From Hartmannibacter diazotrophicus (lineage in GTDB: Bacteria > Pseudomonadota > Alphaproteobacteria > Rhizobiales > Pleomorphomonadaceae), in contig NZ_LT960614.1 of NCBI RefSeq assembly GCF_900231165.1, forward strand, positions 1,424,550 through 1,488,549: DNA of 64,000 nt, written 5' to 3'. Positions 26,496-34,800 of the stretch are shown one piece after another; position 1 is the stretch's first letter, and every line of letters starts with the position of its first letter. The translations under genes were made by a program, and so were the position numbers. The notes under the pieces are model-generated. The model saw nothing but the letters and a program-made list of their open reading frames with translations. It had not been told where the DNA came from and ran no database searches.

Positions 26496-26512
26496 CCTAG
26501 GCATAAATTCTT
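26494..26512. promoter_or_regulatory. Weak copy of the GTA operator-like motif
   Basis: AGGCATAAATTCTT (26499-26512), preceded by TTCCT, matches the leader dyad AGGAAAAAATTCCT at 11 of 14 positions, within an AT-rich island directly after the capsid terminator. It may mark an internal promoter for the tail genes. Confidence 0.35.
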
Positions 26513-26535
26513 AAAAACTAGAAAGCGAGGCCGCG

Positions 26536-27099
26536 ATGCCTGCCGAACTTCTCGTGGCGCCTGCCGTCGAGCCGCTGACGCTTGGCGAGGCGAAGCTCTT
26601 CCTGCGGCTGGACGGCAGCGACGAGGACGATCTCGTGACCGCCTTCATTCTTGCGGCGCGGCTTGCCGTGGAGCAGTTGTCGCGGCGGCTTCTGATCGAT
26701 CAGACCTGGCGCGTGACCTTCGACCGGGTGCCGAAGTCGCGGCTGTTGAAGCTTCCGCTGATGCCGGTCCGCAGCGTCGTTTCGCTCAGTGTCGTGGATG
26801 CGGACGGGGCGAGCACGACGGTCGATCCCTCCGCCTATGAGACGGATTTTACGGGCGGCGAGGCTCGAATTGCCGTCACGGATCCGACGCTACCAGGCGT
26901 CCGGCTTGCCGGCATCGAGGTTCGTGTTCAGGCCGGTTACGGCACCGCGGCCGAGGATGTGCCCGAGCCTCTGCGCCAGGCCATGCGGCTGTTGGTGGCG
27001 CACTGGTACGAGCACCGCGGCGATGTGGCCGCGAACGGCATTCCCGACGCGGTTGTCAGCCTGCTCCAGCCATTCCGCCGTCTGGGGCTTGGCGCATGA
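26536..27099 (+). CDS. GTA head-tail adaptor (g6)
   Basis: This 187-residue protein is of the phage head-tail connector family (phiE125 gp8-like). The N-terminus, LTLGEAKLFLRLDGSDEDDL, then FILAARLAVEQLSRRLLIDQ, is characteristic. It forms the adaptor ring below the portal in RcGTA. Start ATG 26536 follows an AAGCGAGG site. The stop overlaps g7 (ATGA). Confidence 0.9.
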   Translation: MPAELLVAPAVEPLTLGEAKLFLRLDGSDEDDLVTAFILAARLAVEQLSRRLLIDQTWRVTFDRVPKSRLLKLPLMPVRSVVSLSVVDADGASTTVDPSAYETDFTGGEARIAVTDPTLPGVRLAGIEVRVQAGYGTAAEDVPEPLRQAMRLLVAHWYEHRGDVAANGIPDAVVSLLQPFRRLGLGA

Positions 27100-27431
27100 G
27101 CGAGGTCGTTTCCATTGGCGCCCTGCGCCACCGCCTGTCGGTGGAGGAGCCCGTCGAGACGGCGGATGCGCTTGGTGGCGCCACGATCCTCCATGTCGTC
27201 ACGGGCGATACCTGGGCGGCTATTCGGGCGAAGTCGCTCGCTGAGAAGCTGGATGCCGCCGACCGGCTGGGCGGGGTCGTGACGCACGAGATCGTCCTTC
27301 GCGCCGACGTTTCCGTCAGGGCCGGATGGCGGCTTTCCGGCGGCGGACGCCGATTCCGGGTGCTGTCGGTCGCAAGTCCCAACGATGGCGGCGGCTTCCT
27401 GCGCTGTCTTGCCGAGGAGGAAAGCGGATGA
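27096..27431 (+). CDS. GTA head closure / stopper protein (g7)
   Basis: This 111-residue protein is of the phage head-tail adaptor family (SPP1 gp16-like stopper). Its core is LRHRLSVEEPVETADALGGA, then TWAAIRAKSLAEKLDAADRL and THEIVLRADVSVRAGWRL. It seals the filled head and provides the tail interface. Translationally coupled at both ends by ATGA overlaps with g6 and g8. Confidence 0.9.
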   Translation: MSEVVSIGALRHRLSVEEPVETADALGGATILHVVTGDTWAAIRAKSLAEKLDAADRLGGVVTHEIVLRADVSVRAGWRLSGGGRRFRVLSVASPNDGGGFLRCLAEEESG

Positions 27432-27856
27432 CGCAAATGATCGCCTCGGGCTTTTGCGCAGGCATGGCGGCGCTGCAGCAGGCGCTGCGAACGCTGCTTC
27501 TCGCCGATGGTGCGCTGGCATCGCTTGTCGGCACGCGCATTCACGACGGGCCTCCGGCGCGGACCGGAGACTTGCCCTTTCTCGCCTTCGCCAATGCCGA
27601 AGCGCGCGACTGGAGCACGGGCGATGCCGGCGGCCAACGGGTTGACCTGAAACTCGAGGCCGTCTCGCGCGAAGGCGGACGGGCCGAGGCGCTGGCCGTG
27701 ATCGAAGCGGTGGAGGCGGCGGTGGCCGCAAGCGGCATCGATCCGGCCGGCGTGACGCTCGTGCTGCTGCGGACGGACCGGATGGGTGTCGAGCGCCTGT
27801 CGGACGGCCGGACCTGGCGCGCCAGCCTCACCCTTCGCGCACTGATCGAAGCCTGA
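27428..27856 (+). CDS. GTA tail terminator, DUF3168 (g8)
   Basis: This 142-residue DUF3168 protein is the tail terminator (g8). Family segments are ALQQALRTLLLADGALASLV and GTRIHDGPPARTGDLPFLAF, followed by WSTGDAGGQRVDLKLEAVSR. Start ATG 27428 overlaps the g7 stop. A longer frame from 27326 lies inside g7 and is not used. It ends 32 bases before g9. Confidence 0.9.
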   Translation: MTQMIASGFCAGMAALQQALRTLLLADGALASLVGTRIHDGPPARTGDLPFLAFANAEARDWSTGDAGGQRVDLKLEAVSREGGRAEALAVIEAVEAAVAASGIDPAGVTLVLLRTDRMGVERLSDGRTWRASLTLRALIEA

Positions 27857-27888
27857 CCGTTTTCTCCAGCAATTTCAGGGATATCGAC

Positions 27889-28302
27889 ATGACGGCACAA
27901 GCAGGCCGCGACCTTCTGTTGAAGGTCGACACGAGCGGCGGCGGCACCTACACCACCGTGGCGGGCCTGCGCGCCCGGCGCATTGCCTTCAACGCCTCGG
28001 CGGTGGACGTCACCGACGCCGAATCGAGCGGCCGCTGGCGCGAATTGCTCGCTGGCGCCGGTGTCCGGCGGGCAAGTCTTTCCGGCAGCGGCATTTTTAA
28101 GGACGCGGCCTCCGATGCGGACGTTCGTCAGCTCTTCTTCGACGGCAGCATTCGCAACTGGCGCATCGTGATCCCCGATTTAGGCCAGATCGACGGCGCA
28201 TTCCAGATCACCGCCCTCGAATACGCCGGCAACCACGACGGCGAGGTGACCTATGAAATAGGCCTCGAATCGGCCGGTGCGCTGGCCTTCACCAGCCTTT
28301 GA
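27889..28302 (+). CDS. GTA major tail protein, TP901-1 family (g9)
   Basis: This 137-residue tail tube protein is of the TP901-1 major tail family as seen in RcGTA g9. Typical sequence is GRDLLLKVDTSGGGTYTTVA, then AFNASAVDVTDAESSGRWRE, SGSGIFKDAASDADVR and the end YAGNHDGEVTYEIGLESAGA. Hexamers stack into the short flexible tail. It starts 32 bases after g8, preceded by CAGGGATATCGAC. Confidence 0.93.
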   Translation: MTAQAGRDLLLKVDTSGGGTYTTVAGLRARRIAFNASAVDVTDAESSGRWRELLAGAGVRRASLSGSGIFKDAASDADVRQLFFDGSIRNWRIVIPDLGQIDGAFQITALEYAGNHDGEVTYEIGLESAGALAFTSL

Positions 28303-28322
28303 TGGCGGCAGGGAGACTGGAA

Positions 28323-28661
28323 ATGGCGAACCGGCATCGCGGTGAGATCGAGGCTGAGATCGGCGGTCGGCGGCGTATCCTCTGCCTGACGCTCGGGGCG
28401 CTGGCCGGCCTGGAGCATGCCTTCGGCGCCGAGGACATGACTGCGCTGGCGGAGCGCTTTTCCGCAGGTCGGCTGAAAGCCTCCGATGCGACGGTGATCA
28501 TTGCGGCGGGTCTGGCCGGTGCCGGTGAGCCAATGACAGCCGACGAGGTTGCCGCAATGAGGATCGAGGGCGGCGCTGTCGGCGCGGCGCGGATCGTCGT
28601 GGACCTGCTCGGCGCGACCTTCGGCACGGAGGTGGCCGACGACAGCACGGCGCGCCCTTGA
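28323..28661 (+). CDS. GTA tail assembly chaperone (g10)
   Basis: This 112-residue GTA family protein corresponds to g10. The typical start is ANRHRGEIEAEIGGRRRILC, followed by LTLGALAGLEHAFGAEDM. ATG 28323 has AGGGAGA at 28309-28315; ATG 28302, overlapping the g9 stop, is an alternative. It probably binds the tape measure C-terminus during tail assembly. The stop overlaps the start of the next chaperone-like gene. Confidence 0.85.
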   Translation: MANRHRGEIEAEIGGRRRILCLTLGALAGLEHAFGAEDMTALAERFSAGRLKASDATVIIAAGLAGAGEPMTADEVAAMRIEGGAVGAARIVVDLLGATFGTEVADDSTARP

Positions 28662-28873
28662 GACCAGCGGCAGGGGCAGGGGAGCAGGCGCGAGGCCAGC
28701 CCTTTCCATGGCAGGAGGCCATGCACGCGGGACTTGGTCGGCTCCGGCTGAGCCCAAGGGATTTCTGGGCCATGACCCCGCGCGAACTCGCCCTTGCCAT
28801 CGCCGCTCCTCGATACGGCGTCGCTCCTTCGCGGTCCGCGCTTGGACGAATGATGGCGCTTTTCCCTGACTGA
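28658..28873 (+). CDS. GTA rcc01693-type tail protein (g10.1)
   Basis: This 71-residue protein is of the rcc01693/phage tail assembly chaperone type that follows g10 in RcGTA. The signature is FPWQEAMHAGLGRLRLSPRD, then FWAMTPRELALAI. It overlaps g10 by four bases (ATGA), which recalls the paired tail chaperones of siphophages produced from adjacent or frameshifted genes. Confidence 0.85.
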   Translation: MRPAAGAGEQARGQPFPWQEAMHAGLGRLRLSPRDFWAMTPRELALAIAAPRYGVAPSRSALGRMMALFPD

Positions 28874-28898
28874 ATTCGAACATTGATGGAGAAGGCCT

Positions 28899-29456
28899 AT
28901 GGCGCTTGAGGGCAATGATCTGGCTGAATTCGATCAGCAGGCCGGAACGCTCAGGAACACGCTGCTCGACCTCGATCGAATCTCCTCGCGATTCTCGTCG
29001 TCGCTGTCTCGCGGTCTCGCGTCTGCGGTCGTCGAGGGGCGCTCGCTCGATCAGGTGATGAAGCAACTTGCGCTGAACTTGTCGTCGAACGTGCTGAATT
29101 CGGCCCTTCAGCCCCTGACGCGGTCGCTGAGCGGGGTTGCGAGCGGCCTCTTCGGGGCATTTTCGGGGGCGGCGGCTTCTTCTGTCGTTCCCTTCGCCAC
29201 GGGCGGGGTCGTGGCCTCGCCCGGCTATTTTCCGCTTGGCGACGGGCGGACGGGTTTGGCGGGAGAAGCGGGCGCCGAGGCGATTTTGCCCCTGACGAGA
29301 GGCCCGGACGGGCGTCTCGGCGTCAGCGGCGAGGGCGGCCGGACGAACGTGACGTTCCAGGTGAACACGCCGGACGCGGAGAGCTTTCGGCGGTCCGAGG
29401 GCCAGATCACGGCACTTCTTGCACGGGCCGTGTCACGCGGGCGGCGAACCTTGTGA
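28899..29456 (+). CDS. GTA tape measure protein (g11)
   Basis: This 185-residue protein is short for a tape measure, as in RcGTA g11, matching a short tail. The helical N-terminus (DQQAGTLRNTLLDLDRISSR, LDQVMKQLALNLSSNVLNSA) is followed by the Gly/Ala-rich hydrophobic centre FATGGVVASPGYFPLGDGRT and GLAGEAGAEAILPLTRGPDG, a hallmark of C-terminal phage tape measure segments. Start ATG 28899 has a GGAGAAGG site. It is the last gene before the interrupting antisense gene. Confidence 0.9.
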   Translation: MALEGNDLAEFDQQAGTLRNTLLDLDRISSRFSSSLSRGLASAVVEGRSLDQVMKQLALNLSSNVLNSALQPLTRSLSGVASGLFGAFSGAAASSVVPFATGGVVASPGYFPLGDGRTGLAGEAGAEAILPLTRGPDGRLGVSGEGGRTNVTFQVNTPDAESFRRSEGQITALLARAVSRGRRTL

Positions 29457-29476
29457 GGGAACGGGGGTCGGGCCGC

Positions 29477-29521
29477 CAAAAAAGGCTAGCCCGCGCCGCC
29501 GGACGGGGACAGCGCGGGCTA
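29477..29521 (-). terminator. Intrinsic terminator of the antisense gene inside the GTA cluster
   Basis: A 10-bp perfect stem, TAGCCCGCGC/GCGCGGGCTA, read on the minus strand, is followed by GCCTTTTTT. It lies 26 bases after the stop of the leftward gene 29548-29808. Confidence 0.85.
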
Positions 29522-29547
29522 TGGCGCTGAGCCCGACGAGGAGGGGG

Positions 29548-29808
29548 TCAGGCGACGGCGCGTTGTTCGGCCTCCAACAGATCCAGGATCTCCTCCCGAA
29601 ACATGAGGCGCTGTTTTTGCAGTTCGGCAGCCAGAGCCTTCGACGCGGCGGCAGGGCATCGCTCCAACTGCTCGATACGGCCAATCAGGCGCTCGAACAG
29701 GTCGGCAAGCTCGGCATCAAACCGCCGGATGTAGTGGACCAGAGAATGGTCATCATCCCGGTCTTTGTGCCGGTTGGCGACCGCTTCCTCCAGAGCTTGG
29801 ACAGCCAT
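29548..29808 (-). CDS. Small coiled-coil protein encoded antisense within the GTA cluster
   Basis: This 86-residue charged helical protein (HKDRDDDHSLVHYIRRFDAE, LADLFERLIGRIEQLERC, LAAELQKQRLMFREEILDLL) has a good AGAGGA ribosome-binding site and its own terminator. It is the only leftward gene between g1 and g15, placed between tape measure and g12. I do not recognise the family. Its coiled-coil character could fit a regulator or a partner of the particle, but nothing proves that. Its transcript would oppose g11-g12 read-through. Confidence 0.7.
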   Translation of the reverse strand: MAVQALEEAVANRHKDRDDDHSLVHYIRRFDAELADLFERLIGRIEQLERCPAAASKALAAELQKQRLMFREEILDLLEAEQRAVA

Positions 29809-29885
29809 GTCTCATTCCTCTTGTTGGCGAGGATGCCGGCCGTGCATGCCGGTCTCCTTGAGATGGATCAAACTGGCAGAGAAAA

Positions 29886-30524
29886 ATGTCCTCATCAGGT
29901 CCGTTCCATGACGTTTTGTTTCCCACGCGTATCGCCCTTGGTGCATCCGGCGGGCCGGAGCGCCGCACCGAGATCGTGGCGCTTGGGTCGGGTCGCGAGG
30001 CGCGCAATGCCCGCTGGGCCTGCGCGCGCCGCCGTTTCGACGCCGGCTACGGCATCAAGTCCCTCAACGACCTCTACGAGGTCATCGAGTTTTTCGAGGA
30101 GCGGCGCGGCCGGCTCTACGGCTTCCGGTTCAAGGACCGGAGCGACTGGAAGTCCTGTCCGCCCGCCGACATCGCCGACCCCCGCGATCAGGTGATCGGG
30201 ACGGGCGACGGTGCGACGACGGCATTCCAGCTCTCCAAGACCTACGGCGGGCTCGTTCCTCATGTCCGCCCGGTCACGCGCCCCATCGAGGGCAGTGTCC
30301 GGATCGCCGTCGACGGTGTCGAACTCGCATCCGGCGGCTTCACGATCGACACGGCCGGGGGCCTTGTGACCCTGACCGTAGCGCCCGAAAGCGACGCCGT
30401 CGTGACGGCCGGGTTCCAGTTCGATGTCCCGGTCCGTTTCGACAGCGACCGGCTCGTCATCAACCTCAGCCATTTCGATGCGGGCGACATTCCCTCGATC
30501 CCCATCGTCGAGATCCTGGAATAG
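29886..30524 (+). CDS. GTA distal tail protein, DUF2460 (g12)
   Basis: This 212-residue DUF2460 (TIGR02217) protein is g12 of RcGTA, the distal tail protein. Family landmarks are FHDVLFPTRIALGASGGPER, RRFDAGYGIKSLNDLYEVIE and FFEERRGRLYGFRFKDRSDW. The rest is beta-rich and ends FDAGDIPSIPIVEILE. ATG 29886 is chosen; the ribosome-binding site (GCAGAGAAAA) is modest. It resumes the rightward cluster after the antisense gene. Confidence 0.92.
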   Translation: MSSSGPFHDVLFPTRIALGASGGPERRTEIVALGSGREARNARWACARRRFDAGYGIKSLNDLYEVIEFFEERRGRLYGFRFKDRSDWKSCPPADIADPRDQVIGTGDGATTAFQLSKTYGGLVPHVRPVTRPIEGSVRIAVDGVELASGGFTIDTAGGLVTLTVAPESDAVVTAGFQFDVPVRFDSDRLVINLSHFDAGDIPSIPIVEILE

Positions 30525-30536
30525 GGACGATCCACG

Positions 30537-31427
30537 ATGCTTGAAATTTCCTCTGCGTTGGCGGAGCGGCTCGCGAGCGGCGCGACGACGCTTGCCGCTT
30601 GCTGGAAGCTGACCCGAGCCGATGGAATGGTGCTGGGCTTTACCGATCATGACCGGGATTTGAACTTCGACGGCACCGTCTTCAGGTCCTCGGTCGGGCT
30701 CGACGGGTCGACGCTTGCGGGCGCGAGCGATCTTTCAGTGGGTGATGGCGACGTCGCCGGCGCGATCAGCGACGATGCGCTGAGCGAGGAGGACCTTTTG
30801 GCCGGTCGCTGGGACGGTGCCGAAGTGGCGATCTGGCTGGTCGACTGGAACTCGCCGGACGACCGGACCCTGCTGTCGGTTGCAACGATCGGCGAGGTGA
30901 CCCGTCGTGACGGTGCCTTCAAGGCCGAACTGCGCGGCGCCGCGGCAGAGCTCGAAAGAAACGGCGGCCGGGTATTCGCCCGCCATTGCGACGCGGTGTT
31001 CGGCGATGCCCGTTGCGGTGTCGACGCCTCCAATCCCGTCTGGCGCGGGGAGGGAACCGTGACGCAGGACGCCGGATCGGCGGTGCTGGCGCTCTCCGGT
31101 TTTTCGAGCTTCGACAGCGGCTGGTTCTCCGGCGGCGTGTTGACCTTTCTCGGCGGGCCACTCGCCGGACGGGAGATCGGCGTCGAACGGCATGCACAGG
31201 ATGGCGAGATGGCGAGCGTGACGCTGTGGCGCTCGCTGCCTCTCACCGTTCCGGCCGGAACGGCTGTCGCGATGATCGCCGGCTGCGACAAGCGGTTCGA
31301 GACCTGTTCGGCGAAATTCGCCAACACGCTCAACTTTCGCGGCTTTCCGCATATTCCCGGCAACGACTTCGCCTTCTCCTACGCCCGTTCCAACGGCAAC
31401 AACGACGGGGGCGTTCTCTTCGAATGA
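30537..31427 (+). CDS. GTA hub protein, DUF2163 (g13)
   Basis: This 296-residue DUF2163/BR0599-type protein is g13, the baseplate hub. Typical motifs are GLDGSTLAGASDLSVGDGDV, HCDAVFGDARCGVD and the C-terminal cysteine-rich IAGCDKRFETCSAKFANTLN, then FRGFPHIPGND. Fe-S or metal binding has been proposed for such hub cysteines in GTA structures. It overlaps the peptidase gene by four bases. Confidence 0.92.
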   Translation: MLEISSALAERLASGATTLAACWKLTRADGMVLGFTDHDRDLNFDGTVFRSSVGLDGSTLAGASDLSVGDGDVAGAISDDALSEEDLLAGRWDGAEVAIWLVDWNSPDDRTLLSVATIGEVTRRDGAFKAELRGAAAELERNGGRVFARHCDAVFGDARCGVDASNPVWRGEGTVTQDAGSAVLALSGFSSFDSGWFSGGVLTFLGGPLAGREIGVERHAQDGEMASVTLWRSLPLTVPAGTAVAMIAGCDKRFETCSAKFANTLNFRGFPHIPGNDFAFSYARSNGNNDGGVLFE

Positions 31428-31849
31428 CGAAACGCGAGAGGATCATTGCCGAGGCGATGGCATGGCTGGGCACGCCCTACCGGCACCAGGCATCGCTGAA
31501 CGGCGTCGGCTGCGATTGCCTCGGCCTGGTGCGCGGCGTCTGGCGTGCCGTCGAGGGCGAGGAACCGGAGGCTTTGCCAGCCTATTCGCCGGATTGGGCC
31601 GAAGCCGGCGCCGACACGCTGCTGGAGACCGCGCGACGGCATCTGTCGGAGCTTGATGCCGCCGAGGGCCGACCCGGCGACGTGCTGCTGTTTCGCTGGC
31701 GGGCGCATCTGCCGGCCAAGCATGCAGCGATTCTCATAGCGCCCGACCGCATCATCCATGCCCACGACGGCGCCGCCGTGGCGCAGGCCTGGTTGACGCC
31801 CTGGTGGCGGCGGCGACTGGCGGCCGCCTTCGCCTTTCCGGGCGCGTGA
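31424..31849 (+). CDS. GTA NlpC/P60 peptidase (g14)
   Basis: This 141-residue NlpC/P60-family peptidase (g14) cuts peptidoglycan stem peptides while DNA is delivered. The catalytic cysteine is C32 in VGCDCLGLVRGVW, and the catalytic His lies in LPAKHAAILIAPD. Start ATG 31424 overlaps the hub gene stop. Length and motif order match the RcGTA cell-wall peptidase. Confidence 0.92.
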   Translation: MTKRERIIAEAMAWLGTPYRHQASLNGVGCDCLGLVRGVWRAVEGEEPEALPAYSPDWAEAGADTLLETARRHLSELDAAEGRPGDVLLFRWRAHLPAKHAAILIAPDRIIHAHDGAAVAQAWLTPWWRRRLAAAFAFPGA

Positions 31850-31877
31850 CGACGATAAATCCTGAAAGGATCATTCC

Positions 31878-34800
31878 ATGGCGACACTGGTGCTGGCGGC
31901 GGCGGGCGCGGCGCTTGGCCAGGGCTTCGGCGTCTATGGCCTGCTGATCGGTCGGGCGGTCGGCGCGCTGGCAGGCGCGGCCATCGACCAAGCGCTCTTC
32001 GGATCGTCGAGGACTGTCGAGCGTGGCCAGCTTTCCGATTTCTCGGTCCAGGCCTCTACCGAGGGCTCGCCTATCCCGCGCGTCTACGGCCGTGCGCGCA
32101 TCGCCGGCGATCTCATCTGGGCAACGCGCCTCGTCGAGACGGTGACGTCCGAGACGGTCGGCGGCAAGGGCGGCGGCGGGACCACCGTCAAGGACTATGC
32201 CTATAGCGCCAATTTCGCGGTCGGGCTGTGCGAGGGGCCGATCGCGCGCATCGGCAGGGTCTGGGCCAACGGATCTCTGCTCGACCTGACGCGGGTCACC
32301 ATGCGGACCTATCTGGGAACCGAGGACCAGCTTCCCGACAGCCTGATCGAGGCCAAGCAGGGGGCGGGAGGCACGCCGGCCTATCGCGGCCTTGCCTATG
32401 TCGTCTTCGAGGGGCTGCCGCTTGAAGACTTCGGCAATGCAATTCCGCAGCTGACCTTCGAGGTCATTCGTCCCGTCGGACGGCTGGAAAAGCAGATCCG
32501 GGGCGTTGCGCTGATCCCCGGCGCAACCGAATTCGGCTATGCGCCTCAGCCGGTCACCCGGACGCCCCAGGATGGTGAGACCGAGAGCGAGAATGTGCAC
32601 ACCTCGGTCGCCACGAGCGATGTGATGGCTGCGCTTGACGACCTGCAGGCCGTCTGCCCGAATTTGACGAGCATCGCGCTGGTGGTGACCTGGTTCGGCA
32701 CCGATCTTCGCGTCGGAGAATGCCGGCTGGAGCCGCGCGTGGAGAATGCGGGCAAGGCGACCTCGATCGTCTGGCGCGTCGACGGGCTCTCGCGCGCCGA
32801 GGTTCAGGTTGTCTCTCAGGTGGATGGCCATCCGGCCTTCGGCGGCACGCCGTCCGATGCGAGCGTCGTCGCGCTGATCGAGGAGGTCCACGCACGCGGG
32901 CTGAAGGTGACCTTCTATCCCTTCGTCATGATGGATATTCCGGCCGGCAACGGGCTTGCCGATCCCTATGGCGCCTCGGAACAGCCAGCCTACCCGTGGC
33001 GGGGCCGCATCACCTGCTTTCCGACGCCGGGCGAGGCAGGATCTCCAGACGGAACGGCTGCCGTCGCATCGGACGTGGCAGCCTTCGTCGGAGCGGCCGG
33101 GCCCGGTGACTTCGCAATCTCCGGAACGCAGGTGACCTTCACTGGCGCGGAGGAATGGTCCTACCGCCGGATGATCCTGCACTATGCCCATCTTTGCGCG
33201 GTCGCCGGCGGCGTCGAGACCTTCCTGATCGGCTCGGAATTGCGGGGGCTGACGGGCCTCAGCAGCTCGTTTGGCATCCACCCGTTTGTCGATGCGCTGG
33301 TGACGCTCGCGGGCGACGTGAAGGCGATTCTCGGAAGCAATACCGAGGTCAGCTACGCCGCCGACTGGACGGAATGGTCGAACCACCGCCCGGACGACGG
33401 GTCGGGCGACGTCACCTTTCACCTCGATTCGCTCTGGGCATGCGCCGACATCGATTTCGTCGGCATCGACGCCTATTGGCCGCTGGCGGACTGGCGCGGC
33501 GGTGCGCATCTCGATGCGGACCTCGCAGTTGCGTCGACGGACCGGACCTATCTCGACGGCAATGTCGGTGGCGGCGAAGGCTACGACTGGTACTACGCCA
33601 ACGAGGCGGACCGCGATGCGCAGATCCGAACGCCGATCCTGGACGCGGCCTACGGCAAGGATTTCGTCTTCCGCAACAAGGACGTCCACGGCTGGTGGTC
33701 AAACCGGCACTACAATCGTCCGGGCGGCGAGGAAGAGGCCAGTCCGACCGGCTGGCTGCCGGGGCTGAAGCCGATCCGCTTCACGGAGCTCGGCTGTCCG
33801 GCGGTGGACCGGGGCGCCAATGAGCCAAACGTCTTTCCCGATCTGATCTCGTCCGAGGGCAGGACGCCACGTTTTTCGCGCGGGACCCGCGACGACCTGA
33901 TGCAGCGGCGTTACCTGGAGGTGCTGCTCGGGCATTTCGAGCCCGGGCACGCGCTTTATGCCGAGGGCAACAATCCGGTGTCCCCGGTCGATGGACGTCG
34001 GATGGTGGAATGGGACGGCGCCCATGTCTGGTGCTGGGACGCGCGGCCCTATCCGGCCTTCCCGCTGTTTCAGGACATCTGGGCGGACGGCGGCAACTGG
34101 CAGGCCGGCCACTGGCTCACGGGTCGGCTCGGAACCGCGCCGCTGGACGACCTGCTGGCGGCAATTCTGGCTGACTTCGGATTGGCCGGATCGCAGAGCG
34201 ACGATGCAGCCGGGATCGTGGACGGCTTCGTGATCGGCAACCGCACGTCGGCGCGCAGCGCACTGGAGCCGCTGGCAACGCTGTTCCGGCTGGACTGCGT
34301 CGAACGGACGGGAGCGCTCGTCTTCAAGGATAGGGGCGGGCTATCCGTCGGCACGATCAATGCGGACGATCTCGTCGAGGAGGGCGAGCAGCCGCTCATC
34401 ACACTGCAAAGAGCCGAGGAGGCGGATATTCCCGCTCGCGTGGACGTCGGCTTTCTCGACGGCGCGGCGGATTATCTGCAGGCCAGCGTTTCGGCCTCAA
34501 GGGTGGACGCGGGCGGTGGCAAGACGCTGGATCTGTCGCTCTCCGGGGTCGCTGCACCCTCGGTCATGCAGGGCTATGCGACGGCGCTCCTGAAGGACCT
34601 CGACACCGCGCGGCTTTCGCTGAAGCTGGCGCTCGGTCCCGAATGGATCGGCCTGGAACCCGGCGATCGCCTCGTGCTCGCCATCGACGGCTACCCTGCC
34701 GACGTGATCGTCCAGCGGATCGAACGGACGCTGTCCGTGCAAGTGGAGGCGCGGGCCTTCGACAGGGAAACGGAGGCCGCTGCGGCAATCGCACCGACGC

